Below, piece after piece: positions 26,512 to 36,709 of a DNA stretch of 64,000 nucleotides. The DNA is taken from positions 5,766,001 through 5,830,000 of the forward strand of contig NZ_CP051006.1 of assembly GCF_014673495.1 (NCBI RefSeq), read 5' to 3'. Numbering within the stretch: the first letter of the stretch is position 1; every line of letters starts with the position of its first letter. The DNA comes from Streptomyces griseofuscus. GTDB taxonomy: Bacteria; Actinomycetota; Actinomycetes; Streptomycetales; Streptomycetaceae. A model generated the notes under the pieces. The model ran no database searches and was not told the origin of the DNA. It saw only the letters and a program-made list of their open reading frames with translations. The position numbers were made by a program, and so were the translations under genes.

Positions 26512-27867
26512 TCAGCCGGGCCGGTCGAGAAGCCTCTGGTGCAGATCGAGCGCGAGCGCCGCGGTCCAGCCGAAGCCGGTCGCGCCGCACGCCTCGCCCG
26601 TGAACGGATCGACGTACTCGGCGAAGCCGGACGCCTCGGCCAGCTCCAGCAGCGCCGCCCCGAGCGCGTCGGCCGGCGCCCGCTCGCCGTGCAGCCGCAG
26701 CCCCCGCTCCACCAGCCAGCTGGTGTTGAACCAGGCCGGGCCCCGCCAGTACCGGTGCGGATCGAACGCCTCACCGAGCAGGTCGTAACTGGGTACGAGC
26801 CGGGTCGCGCCGCCGAGCCCGAAGTGCGGGCCGGTCAGGGTGCGCACCAGCGCGCTGACCAACTCGCCGGGGAGCATGGGCAGAAGGAGCGGGATCAGGC
26901 CGGACACCCCGCGTTCGGGGATCAGTTCGCCGCCGCTCACGTCCCGGCACAGGAACATCCCGGACTCCGCGCTCCACAGCCGCTCCACCAGCGCCGCCGT
27001 CAGCCGCTCGGCCCGCGCGTGCCGGGGGGCCGAACCGGCGCCCAACTCGGCCGCGATATGGGCGAGGGCGTGCTCGGAGGCGATCAGCAGCGCGTTGAAG
27101 GACGGGTCCTCCACCGCGAACTCCCCCTGCCCGTCGGCGTATCGGGCGTCCCGGTACTCGACGGCCAGCCGTACGTACCGCCCGTAGTCCAGATCCGTCG
27201 GCCGGTCCTCCGGCGCGCCGTGGTCCAGGTCGGCCCGGCGGAAGGAGCGGGCCGGCGCCGGGTCGATCCGCGCGAGCGGCGCGTCCCAGCAGGGGCTGTT
27301 GTCCATCCCCTGCTCCCAGGGGTGTACGACGGACACCAGACCGCCGCCGCCCAGGTCCCGGCGCCGCAGCAGATAGCGGTGCCAGGCCGCCAGCCTCGGA
27401 TAGACCCGGGCCAGGAAGCCCCGGGCGTGCGAGAGTCCGGGGTCGGCGCGGTGCACAAGCCAGGCCGCCAGCGCGTGCACCGGTGGCTGCACGATGCCGG
27501 ACGTCTGTACGGTGCGCGGGGCGCCCGCCGCGCGCCCGGCGGTGGTGGAGCGCCAGAAGTCGGGGCCGGGGAAGTAGGCGTCGAGGGGGACGGAGGGGTT
27601 GAAGACGATGTGCGGCACACGTCCGTCCGTCCACTGGGCGGCCAGCAGCGTCTCCAGCTCGGTCTGGGCGCGCAGCGGCGACAGATGCCGCAGCCCGATC
27701 GCGATGAACGCCGAGTCCCAGGACCACTGGTGGGGGTACAGGCCCCGGGAGGGGACCGTCGAGGCGCCCGTCCAGTTGGCGTCGAGCACCCGCGCGGCCC
27801 GTACCGGCAGGGCCTCCGGGGGCGCGTACGACAGTGCGTGGGCGGTGAGTTGGGCGGTGCGGTCCAC
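26512..27867 (-). CDS. GH63/MGH-like glycoside hydrolase
   Basis: 451 aa from the GTG at 27867, chosen because GGGGGAG lies 6 nt upstream; a GTG at 27903 has no ribosome site. An (alpha/alpha)6-barrel hydrolase with GLYPHQWSWDSAFIAIGLRH, VHPWEQGMDNSPCWDAPL, a YWRGPAWFNTSWLVERGL segment and the C-terminal ATGFGWTAALALDLH. These are hallmarks of the mannosylglycerate hydrolase/GH63 group. It likely cleaves glucosyl- or mannosyl-glycerate or a related oligosaccharide. Head-to-head with the ROK regulator, which probably controls it. Confidence 0.83.
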   Translation of the reverse strand: MDRTAQLTAHALSYAPPEALPVRAARVLDANWTGASTVPSRGLYPHQWSWDSAFIAIGLRHLSPLRAQTELETLLAAQWTDGRVPHIVFNPSVPLDAYFPGPDFWRSTTAGRAAGAPRTVQTSGIVQPPVHALAAWLVHRADPGLSHARGFLARVYPRLAAWHRYLLRRRDLGGGGLVSVVHPWEQGMDNSPCWDAPLARIDPAPARSFRRADLDHGAPEDRPTDLDYGRYVRLAVEYRDARYADGQGEFAVEDPSFNALLIASEHALAHIAAELGAGSAPRHARAERLTAALVERLWSAESGMFLCRDVSGGELIPERGVSGLIPLLLPMLPGELVSALVRTLTGPHFGLGGATRLVPSYDLLGEAFDPHRYWRGPAWFNTSWLVERGLRLHGERAPADALGAALLELAEASGFAEYVDPFTGEACGATGFGWTAALALDLHQRLLDRPG

Positions 27868-28028
27868 TCGGAACTCCCCCAAGACGACGACGTCCGGACG
27901 CACGGCCGACGAGGTTCGGCATCGGCCGCCGTAGAGTTACGTCTATTTAACACGCAAAACCCACTATGTAATGCACGCTTGGGAAACACAAGGGGGTGCG
28001 CATGATCGGACGTCCGGGGAGGAACGGG

Positions 28029-29231
28029 ATGAACTCCAGGAGCGGCAGTCAGGCAGGCGCCGGGGATCTGCTCGAACTGGTGCGCAGCGGACGGGCGGTG
28101 ACCAGGGGCGCGCTCCAGCAGGCGACCGGGCTGTCCCGGGCCACCGTCGGCCAGCGCCTGGACCGGCTGTTCCGGGCCGGCTGGCTGCGCGAGGGAGCCG
28201 GCGGCCCGGTCGGCTCGCCGCTCGGCGGACGCCCCTCCATCACCCTGGAGTTCGACGGCGACCACGCGGTCGTCCTCGTCGCCGACCTCGACACCCGGCA
28301 CGCGCGCGCCGCCGTGCTCTCCCTGACCGGCGAGATTCTGGCCGAGCACTCCGGCACCCTGGTGATCGGGGAGGGCCCGGACCTGGTCCTCGCCGAACTC
28401 GGGCGCTGGTTCGGCGAGTTGCTGGAGAAGGCCGGGCAGCGGCCGGCGGAGGTGTGCGGCATCGGGCTCGCGGTCCCGGGCCCGGTGGACAGCGCGACCG
28501 GCCGGGTGGTGCAGCCCCCGATGATGCCCGGCTGGGACGGCTACGACATAACGGGCCGCCTCTCCCGCGCTCTCACCGAACACACCGGGGCGCCGCCGGT
28601 GCCGGTCCTGGTGGACAACGACGCCAACCTCATGGCGTACGGCGAACAGCGCGCCGGGCACCCGGACTGCGCGGCCTTCGTCCTGGTCAAGGTGTCCACC
28701 GGCATAGGCGCGGGCGTCGTGGTCGACGGCTCCATATACCGGGGGATCGACGGCGGCGCGGGCGACATCGGGCACATAAGGGTGGGCGCGGACGCGCTGT
28801 GCCGGTGCGGTTCGTACGGCTGTCTCGCCGCCGTCGCGAGCGGTGGTGCCGTGGCCCGGCGCCTTGCGGCCTCCGGGGTGCCGGCCGCCTCCGGTTCGGA
28901 CGTACGGGACCTGCTGGCGGCGGGGCACCCGGAGGCGGCGGCGCTGGCCCGGGAGGCCGGGCGCCGGGTCGGGGACGTCCTGGCGACCGTCGTCACGCTG
29001 CTCAACCCGGGCGTCCTGATGATCGCCGGAGATCTGGCCGGAACACCCTTCCTCACCGGCGTACGGGAGCTGCTCTACCAGCGGGCGCTGCCGCGCTCCA
29101 CGGCCCACCTGGACGTGGTCACCTCCCGGCTGGGGGAGCGGGCCGCGCTCATCGGAGCAGGGGCGCTGGTGGTGGAACACCTCTACGCGCCGGAGCGGGT
29201 GGAGGAGCGGCTGCGGGCGCTGGGGGTGTGA
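28029..29231 (+). CDS. ROK-family transcriptional regulator
   Basis: 400 aa from the ATG at 28029 (GGAGG 6 nt upstream); an ATG at 28002 is a workable alternative. The N-terminal winged helix has AVTRGALQQATGLSRATVGQ. It is followed by a sugar-kinase fold with IGLAVPGPVDSATG, VLVDNDANLMAYGE and the ROK zinc motif CRCGSYGCLAAVAS. Such proteins sense a sugar or sugar phosphate and repress catabolic genes. Divergent from two glycoside hydrolases (160-bp gap with an AT-rich stretch around 27938-27972), which are its likely targets. Confidence 0.88.
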   Translation: MNSRSGSQAGAGDLLELVRSGRAVTRGALQQATGLSRATVGQRLDRLFRAGWLREGAGGPVGSPLGGRPSITLEFDGDHAVVLVADLDTRHARAAVLSLTGEILAEHSGTLVIGEGPDLVLAELGRWFGELLEKAGQRPAEVCGIGLAVPGPVDSATGRVVQPPMMPGWDGYDITGRLSRALTEHTGAPPVPVLVDNDANLMAYGEQRAGHPDCAAFVLVKVSTGIGAGVVVDGSIYRGIDGGAGDIGHIRVGADALCRCGSYGCLAAVASGGAVARRLAASGVPAASGSDVRDLLAAGHPEAAALAREAGRRVGDVLATVVTLLNPGVLMIAGDLAGTPFLTGVRELLYQRALPRSTAHLDVVTSRLGERAALIGAGALVVEHLYAPERVEERLRALGV

Positions 29232-29348
29232 CAGTGCGCCGGAGCGGGGTCCGGATGGTGAAATCCGGGGCTCTGTGACAGCGTGATTCTCGCCACCCCT
29301 GATAAGGGCTGCGCTCATATGAGCGTTTGAAAGGTGGTTGCACTTCTC

Positions 29349-29377
29349 CAAAGGGTGGCACCCAGTGCCACCCTTTG
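29349..29377. terminator. Stem-loop downstream of the ROK gene
   Basis: CAAAGGGTGGCA and TGCCACCCTTTG form a perfect 12-bp stem around CCCAG. No T-run follows on the plus strand beyond TTTG. Probable terminator of the ROK gene. Confidence 0.68.
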
Positions 29378-29428
29378 ATCGTTCATCGATCGAACTCAGG
29401 CGTGGCGTGTGACGCTCATCTGAGCATT

Positions 29429-29451
29429 AAACCCACTCATTCGGTGGGTTT
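29429..29451. terminator. Second stem-loop before ppdK
   Basis: AAACCCAC and GTGGGTTT pair around TCATTCG. The stem ends in T residues on either strand, so it could work as a terminator or as a leader structure of ppdK. Confidence 0.5.
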
Positions 29452-29628
29452 GCCTTCAAGAAGTGAACGAATGGTCGCGTGTCGCCTTGCCAAGCTTTGA
29501 CTTTCGATCCGCTGGCGGACGGGTGGTTACATGCACATGACCCGCAAGTGGACGTACCCATGTGCCTTCGATCTGGGTATGTTCCTGGCCGTCAGGGCAG
29601 CCACCGTGGCCTCAAGGAGTCGAGTCCC

Positions 29629-32349
<2,721 letters not shown>

Positions 32350-32427
32350 CCCCTACCGGCCCCCGAACCCCGGGCCCGTCGTCGGTCCCCGACCCTCACC
32401 CGATCGACGACGGCCCCGGCGCACGAA

Positions 32428-32460
32428 AGAGGCGGCACCCTGTGCGGGGGTGCCGCCTCT
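32428..32460 (+). terminator. ppdK terminator
   Basis: AGAGGCGGCACCC and GGGTGCCGCCTCT form a perfect 13-bp stem with a 7-nt loop, 79 bp after the ppdK stop. Confidence 0.88.
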
Positions 32461-32850
32461 CGGCGCATCATCTGCGGAGGATGTCAGGTCACGTCGCTGA
32501 CCAGGCTAAACAGCGTTGGCCGGCGTTGAGTGCCGTTGAGCTTGGCTGGGGCTGTTGTGCCCTCGATGTGCCCTCCCGCGCGGCCGGTCCCCGGCACGTC
32601 CCGTCACCACAGAGCCTCGTCGATGCTGGGTGGTACTGGTTACTGCTCGACGGCCCATTCTTGGGGACCAGCGCTTGGACAAGAGGGCTGCGTAGGGAGA
32701 CATGATCAGGCGAAGAGTGTCGCCTGAGGAGTTTGGTCTGACTGCCTGTCCACTCATGCTGCACGGGGCGGCCGTGGCCGTGTCAGACCGCGCCGTCGCT
32801 GTCCGCTGTCGCTGATGTCAGCCATGGATGTCACCTCACACTGGCTGGGG
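32461..32850. other. Non-coding stretch after ppdK, border of the irregular region
   Basis: No ORF here has Streptomyces codon bias in its third positions, and none has a recognisable product or ribosome site. GC appears lower than in the flanking core genes. I see no integrase fragment. It begins the gene-poor 32.4-37.7 kb block. Confidence 0.5.
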
Positions 32851-33063
32851 TCACTTGCGACGCTTGCGTGTCTTCGCCTTGCGTTCCGCTTCCTTGCGCT
32901 TCTCGATGGTGTACGACGACCACTCGCCACGGTGTAGGTCGCATCGCGACGCACCGACCACCACCAGCCGCCGGCAGCGAGTGCCCTTTCCCGTGAACGC
33001 TCCACACCTGGACTGCGTCCGAGCCACGTATCCCACCCCGGTCTCGATCGTCGTGCGGACCAC
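32851..33063 (-). CDS. Small Cys/His zinc-ribbon-like protein with basic C-terminus
   Basis: 70 aa from a GTG at 33063. It contains the pattern C-x7-C-x9-C-x2-H in SRCGAFTGKGTRCRR followed by CDLHRG. This resembles small metal-binding proteins of phages and mobile elements with C-x(6,7)-C...C-x2-H. The tail is very basic (KRKEAERKAKTRKRRK), suggesting nucleic-acid binding. No clear ribosome site. Alone in a gene-poor segment. The cysteine pattern makes a real gene more likely than chance. Confidence 0.55.
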   Translation of the reverse strand: MVRTTIETGVGYVARTQSRCGAFTGKGTRCRRLVVVGASRCDLHRGEWSSYTIEKRKEAERKAKTRKRRK

Positions 33064-33290
33064 TGCAAGATCGCCGGGCGCATGTCCTCTGTGGAAGGGT
33101 GAACTGCTCCGCGTAGTGGTGCATTGTGGCCAAGAAGGTTGCTCGGGGGCGCGCTTTCCGCCTGTGTTGGTGGGGTGGTGAGCCTTATGCAGCGTCGTTC
33201 ACCTGCGCTCATGGCTGACCGAGCCCCGGGACGGGCCTCGCTCACGGCCCGATCTGAACGGCCCTGTACGGGGATGAATGAGACGGGAAC

Positions 33291-33323
33291 TGAGACGGCC
33301 CGGCCAGTGACTGGGCCGTCTCA
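33291..33323. terminator. Stem-loop beside the left tRNA-like repeat
   Basis: TGAGACGGCCC and GGGCCGTCTCA pair perfectly over 11 bp around an 11-nt loop. On the minus strand it lies directly downstream of the tRNA-like fragment at 33335-33355, mirroring the arrangement at 36616-36701. Confidence 0.7.
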
Positions 33324-33334
33324 TGAGCTGCGTG

Positions 33335-33355
33335 ACCTTCTGATTCGTAGCTCTA
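33335..33355 (-). repeat. Left copy of tRNA-Arg-like direct repeat (possible att remnant)
   Basis: Minus-strand TAGAGCTACGAATCAGAAGGT matches the right copy (36681-36701) at 19 of 21 bases in the same orientation, 3,346 bp away. The part CTACG-A-CAGAAGGT resembles the anticodon loop and stem of a tRNA-Arg (ACG). The T-arm is missing in this copy. Confidence 0.55.
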
Positions 33356-33676
33356 TGCGGTGCGGATGCCAGTCATAGCGACCGCATCAAAGGCCCAGAT
33401 AGACGGACTGGTTCGTCGGCGGCCGCAGGGGTGAGACGAGCACGATCACGACGATGACAGGATCGCTTCGAGTTGGTGACGCGTGTTTGACACGCATCGC
33501 ACGGTAAGGGGCAAACTCATGTCTGAGTCTCCGGGTTCAGTCGCCCACCTGCCGCTTGGCCTGCCAGCATGTGCGGCCAGGTGGGCTTCGTTGTGACCTG
33601 AAGGATGCTAGCCAGCACAGGGCGTGCGACCTGTGCGGTGCAGTTACTCCCGGTCCTCAACCCACCACCCGGCCCA

Positions 33677-33702
33677 GCTCCCATCCCGTACGGGATGGGA
33701 GC
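33677..33702. repeat. 26-bp perfect palindrome
   Basis: The half-site GCTCCCATCCCGT is followed immediately by its exact complement. A further copy of CTCCCATCCCGT lies at about 33746-33757. This could be a plasmid-type origin, transfer or partition site, or a terminator; no partner gene is visible. Confidence 0.6.
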
Positions 33703-33867
33703 ACCCCACGCACGCCACGACGGGCCGCGGGCGGAAACTGAGCCCCTCCCATCCCGTGTCGTCCCCACCGGAGGCAGGAGCATTGCCCGCAGCGGAGCCG
33801 GGAAGCGCGCCCGGCGGAGCGGAGCGCAGCCGGGGCTTGAGAGGTAGGGGGATCTGTAACGACGGCC

Positions 33868-34047
33868 TCAGGATTGCTCGTCGTCCTCCGGCTCAGCGCC
33901 GTCAGGAGCGGCAGCCGAGGCCGAGCTGTCTGGGTCGGGAGCAGAGGTTGTGCGGAGCCGCAGGCACCCGTCCGTGCCGAACATGGCGATCAGTTGGGAC
34001 AGGTGGGCTCGGGCCAGGCTGCGCGTGGGGGTTTCTCCGCCAGTCAC
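33868..34047 (-). CDS. Small protein following the broken ATPase gene
   Basis: 59 aa from the GTG at 34047, which overlaps the readthrough stop of the ATP-binding gene as GTGA (34044-34047). The N-terminal half could be helical (TPTRSLARAHLSQLIAMFG). The C-terminal half is acidic and rich in Asp, Glu, Ser and Ala (to DDEQS). If the upstream nonsense codon is real, ribosomes would rarely reach this coupled start. No family recognised. Confidence 0.5.
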   Translation of the reverse strand: MTGGETPTRSLARAHLSQLIAMFGTDGCLRLRTTSAPDPDSSASAAAPDGAEPEDDEQS

Positions 34048-34460
34048 CCGTGTGCCTCCAGGTCTGCCCACACGACCTTCCCCCAGCGCCGCTCGTCCGC
34101 GCCTCAGTTCGCCGCCAGCGCCACGACGAGGGCCAGGCCGCGTCCGCCCTCCTCGTCGTCCTTCGGCGCGTACGGCACGGGCAGTGCACGGGAGAAGTCC
34201 GCGACGGCCACCCGTACCGTGCGCGGCGCGATGCGTTCCACCATCACGCGGATGGACCGCCGCCGGGTGTGCCGAACGGCGTTGGCCACCAGTTCGGAGA
34301 CGATCAGAACAGCGTCGTCGGTCAGGTCGTCGAGCCCCCAGGTGGAGATGGCGGCTCGTACGAGGCCGCGTGCGGTCGCGGCGCTTTCGGGATCACGCGG
34401 CAGTGTCTCGCTGTAGCTGGGGTGCCCGGTCGGGCGGACCCGCGTTGTAGGTTGCGGCAT
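34044..34460 (-). pseudogene. Anti-sigma-type ATP-binding protein (HATPase_c_2) interrupted by an in-frame TGA
   Basis: From the ATG at 34460 the frame reads 118 residues with the family motifs LTDDAVLIVSELVANAVRHT (N box) and EEGGRGLALVVALAAN (G boxes), then meets TGA at 34104-34106. The same frame continues after the TGA with GADERRWGKVVWADLEAHG and stops at 34044, overlapping the next start. In relatives the position of the TGA is a near-invariant Trp (ALAxxWG), so TGG to TGA is a single-base nonsense change. Intact members bind ATP and often act as sigma or anti-anti-sigma antagonists in Streptomyces. Divergent from the XRE-TPR gene. Confidence 0.75.
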
Positions 34461-34782
34461 GTCGGTCTGCTTTCTCAGATCGGCCGGGCCCTGGGGCCGT
34501 TCGCGCGGTCGCCAGGGCGTTGTGCGTTCCGGAAGCCGAAGCCCAGCGGGAGAAGCCGGCTCCTCACGGTGGGCTTCGGAGGCCCGTATCACCGGTCTGC
34601 TGATCAGGCGGTGTTCAGTGAGAGGGCCGTGCGGGAACCACCCATTGGGTCGCCAAGTGGTGACGGACACGAGCATGGGCGACACCGAGCTTCCGGCCAA
34701 TCACCCGTCGTTCTACTTTCGTTCCACTTTCGTCCCGCGGCATACGCGCGTCTGCTTCGATGACGGTGGAAGGGAGTGACGC
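34461..34782. other. Divergent intergenic region between ATPase remnant and XRE-TPR gene
   Basis: No gene seen. Within 70 bp of the XRE-TPR start, ACTTTCGT occurs twice (34715-34722 and 34726-34733) with an 11-bp period, i.e. on one face of the helix. That suggests an operator, perhaps for the XRE protein itself. The XRE gene has AGGGAG 6 nt before its GTG. Confidence 0.5.
34715..34733. promoter_or_regulatory. Helically phased direct repeat, candidate XRE operator
   Basis: Two copies of ACTTTCGT 11 bp apart, ending 49 bp before the GTG of the XRE-TPR gene. They also lie in the shared promoter region with the divergent ATPase gene. Confidence 0.45.
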
Positions 34783-35883
34783 GTGGCCACCGTGCACCAG
34801 TGGACCGGCTTAGAAACCAGGGCCCTGCGTCTCGCCTTGCGGTTGAGCGTGCGAGCCTTCGCCGAGCACCTCGGAGTTGCCGTCGCCACGGTCTCGAAGT
34901 GGGAGAGCAAGCGCGCGGCAACCGAGCCACGACCCGACACGCAGGCCATCCTCGACACCGCCCTCGCCCGCGCGGATGCCTCCGCCCATCTGCGCTTCGA
35001 GACGATCTTGTCCGGGATGGCCGGCACCGTACAGAATGCCGCCCGTCGCGTCATCGGCACCGGCCCTCGCGCGTGGGAGTACGAATCGTGGGCCGAGGAC
35101 CTGGACCGCGTGGTGATCGCGCTCTCCCAGCAGAACTTCGCCTTCGCCGACAGCCTCCTCAGCCGCTGGCTGACCCGGTACGACGCCCGGGAACTGGACG
35201 AGAAGGGCCTGTATCTTTTCGCCCACTCGACCGCACTGCTCGGTGATCTCAAACGCGACCAAGGCTGTGTACTCGGTCCCCTTTCCGCTCAGCACTCGTA
35301 TGCGGCGGCACGCGCGGTCTTCACTCAGCTGGGCATCCCGCGTCGGGTCGCCCAGCTCGACCTCTCCCTCGCGGTGGTCGCGGAAATGTCCGGCAAGTTG
35401 GAGATCGCAGCCCGCCAATACGAAACCCTCGCCGCCGACGACCGGCTCTCCCCCCGGGACCGTGCCAGGGCTCGCCTGTGGGTCGGTACCGCGCTGAGCA
35501 AGAACGGCCGGCATGGCTACGCGACCCGCGTCATGCAGGCCGCGACCCGCGACTTCGAGGACCTGACCGAACCCGATGACTGGTCGGTGGCCCACCAGAA
35601 ACTCGCCCTTGCCCGCCGTGGTGCAGGCGACCTCACCCAAGCCCTGCACTTCATCGGCATCGCCCGCAGCAGTGGGACCACCGACTCGCCGATGCAACGC
35701 GTACGGCTGGACACCGCCTACGGCCACATCCTGCTGTCCGATCCGGCGACCCGGGATGATGGACTCCTCGTCCTCGATCAAGCCATTCGCACGGCCGCCC
35801 AGTACGGACTGGTGCACCAACTGCGCAGCATCGAGGGCATCAAGGCCACGAGAGAGAGCCGGATTGGCCCCCGGCGACGGTGA
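34783..35883 (+). CDS. XRE-family HTH regulator with TPR-like C-terminal domain
   Basis: 366 aa from the GTG at 34783. The HTH is at about residues 14-40 (LRLSVRAFAEHLGVAVATVS, KWESK). The remainder is all-helical with TPR-like pairs, e.g. YAAARAVFTQLGIPRRVAQ, KLEIAARQYETLAADDRLS and DLTQALHFIGIARSSG. This is the widespread Streptomyces type of regulator that senses a peptide or protein partner through TPRs. It is 13 bp upstream of the YdcF gene, and both have nearly the same ribosome-site context (AGGGAG followed by GACGCGTGG), so they form an operon. Confidence 0.82.
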   Translation: MATVHQWTGLETRALRLALRLSVRAFAEHLGVAVATVSKWESKRAATEPRPDTQAILDTALARADASAHLRFETILSGMAGTVQNAARRVIGTGPRAWEYESWAEDLDRVVIALSQQNFAFADSLLSRWLTRYDARELDEKGLYLFAHSTALLGDLKRDQGCVLGPLSAQHSYAAARAVFTQLGIPRRVAQLDLSLAVVAEMSGKLEIAARQYETLAADDRLSPRDRARARLWVGTALSKNGRHGYATRVMQAATRDFEDLTEPDDWSVAHQKLALARRGAGDLTQALHFIGIARSSGTTDSPMQRVRLDTAYGHILLSDPATRDDGLLVLDQAIRTAAQYGLVHQLRSIEGIKATRESRIGPRRR

Positions 35884-35896
35884 CAGGGAGAGACGC

Positions 35897-36565
35897 GTGG
35901 GCGACAACCAGCAGGCCATCACCGAGGACCAGTGGCACCGGGCCGCGCTGATCTGGGAGTACCACCAGATGGACCACGCGCTGCGGACCGTCGACGTGGC
36001 GATCGGCCTGGGCAGTCACGACCTCGGCGTCGCCACCCGCTCCGCCGAGCTGTACCGCGCCGGGCTGTTCCCGACCCTGGTCTTCACCGGCGGCAACAGC
36101 CCCACCACCGCCAAGGTCTTCCCACGCGGCGAAGCCGTCCACTTCCGCGAGCACGCCATCGGCCTCGGCGTCCCCTCCGAGGCGATCCTCCTGGAACCGT
36201 CCGCCGGCAACACCGGCGAGAACATCACCCTCTCCCGTGAGCTCCTCGCCGCCGCCGGTATCACCCCGGCCACCGTGCTGCTGGTCTCCAAGCCCTACAT
36301 GGAACGGCGCTCGTACGCGACCGCGCGCAAGCTGTGGCCCGACGTCGAGTTCCTCTGCGCGTCGGAGCCGTTGGAACTCGACGACTACGTGAAGTCCATC
36401 GGAGACGAGAAGCTCGTCCTGGACATGCTCGTCGGTGATCTCCAGCGGGTGATCGAGTACCCGAAGCGCGGATTCGCCATCGAACAGGAGGTCCCGGCAG
36501 ACGTGCGTGGAGCGTACGAATCCCTCATCCGCGATGGCTTCACCAGCCGACTGATCGCTTCCTGA
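35897..36565 (+). CDS. YdcF/DUF218-family protein
   Basis: 222 aa from the GTG at 35897 (AGGGAGA 6 nt upstream). DUF218 fold: VDVAIGLGSHDLGVATRSAE, FPTLVFTGGNSPTT, AILLEPSAGNTGENITLSRE and VLLVSKPYMERRSYATARK. The protein is cytoplasmic, with no signal or membrane segment, unlike the SanA type at 45784. Related proteins may bind AdoMet or cofactors; the reaction is unknown. Second gene of the XRE-TPR operon, a pairing common in Streptomyces. Confidence 0.82.
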   Translation: MGDNQQAITEDQWHRAALIWEYHQMDHALRTVDVAIGLGSHDLGVATRSAELYRAGLFPTLVFTGGNSPTTAKVFPRGEAVHFREHAIGLGVPSEAILLEPSAGNTGENITLSRELLAAAGITPATVLLVSKPYMERRSYATARKLWPDVEFLCASEPLELDDYVKSIGDEKLVLDMLVGDLQRVIEYPKRGFAIEQEVPADVRGAYESLIRDGFTSRLIAS

Positions 36566-36615
36566 CCTGCCGTCCCGGGGTACTGCCGCACGAACGCGAG
36601 CATCCACCACTAACG

Positions 36616-36647
36616 CCAGAGGCCCCGGATTTCTCCGGGGCCTCTGG
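36616..36647. terminator. Terminator between the YdcF gene and the tRNA-like remnant
   Basis: CCAGAGGCCCCGGA and TCCGGGGCCTCTGG form a perfect 14-bp stem around TTTC. It can end the YdcF operon on the plus strand, but on the minus strand it lies just 3' of the tRNA-like fragment, as a tRNA terminator would. Confidence 0.85.
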
Positions 36648-36653
36648 TCTGAT

Positions 36654-36701
36654 GTGCACTCGGCCGGATTCGAACCTGCAACCTTCTGGTCCGTAGCTCT
36701 A
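36654..36701 (-). repeat. 3'-half tRNA-Arg-like remnant (right copy of direct repeat)
   Basis: The minus strand reads CTACGGACCAGAAGG, then a T-arm GCAGGTTCGAATCCGGC and an acceptor-like CGAGTGCAC. This follows the 3' half of a Streptomyces tRNA-Arg (ACG) with a few changes, including one T-stem mismatch. No D-arm or 5' acceptor strand lies upstream, so it cannot be a working tRNA. The anticodon-loop part (36681-36701) repeats the element at 33335-33355. This is what an integrase leaves at one end of an element inserted into a tRNA gene. Confidence 0.65.
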
Positions 36702-36709
36702 CGGAGATT

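Larger units (their letters stand above)
29232..29628. other. Intergenic region ROK-ppdK: palindromes, two hairpins and the ppdK leader
   Basis: No gene seen. CGCTCATATGAGCG (29312-29325) is a perfect palindrome; a second copy, CGCTCATCTGAGCA (29413-29426), has a mismatch at the centre and end. Two stem-loops lie between and after them (listed separately). The last ~170 bp should contain the ppdK promoter. ppdK itself is preceded by AAGGAG about 9 nt before its GTG. Confidence 0.6.
33064..33867. other. Gene-poor segment with hairpin, tRNA-like repeat and long palindrome
   Basis: Several short ORFs overlap here, but none shows convincing codon bias; one (33556-33741, plus) has Cys-rich sequence CQHVRPGGLRC and CDLCGA and could be a relic. 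The segment holds the stem-loop at 33291-33323, the tRNA-like repeat at 33335-33355 and the 26-bp palindrome at 33677-33702. Near 33790-33840 is GC-rich sequence of the GGAGCGGAGCGCAGCC type often seen in actinomycete plasmids. Confidence 0.5.

Noticed and set aside
36654..36701. Functional tRNA gene
   Set aside because: Only the 3' half is present; there is no D-arm or 5' acceptor strand and one T-stem pair is broken.
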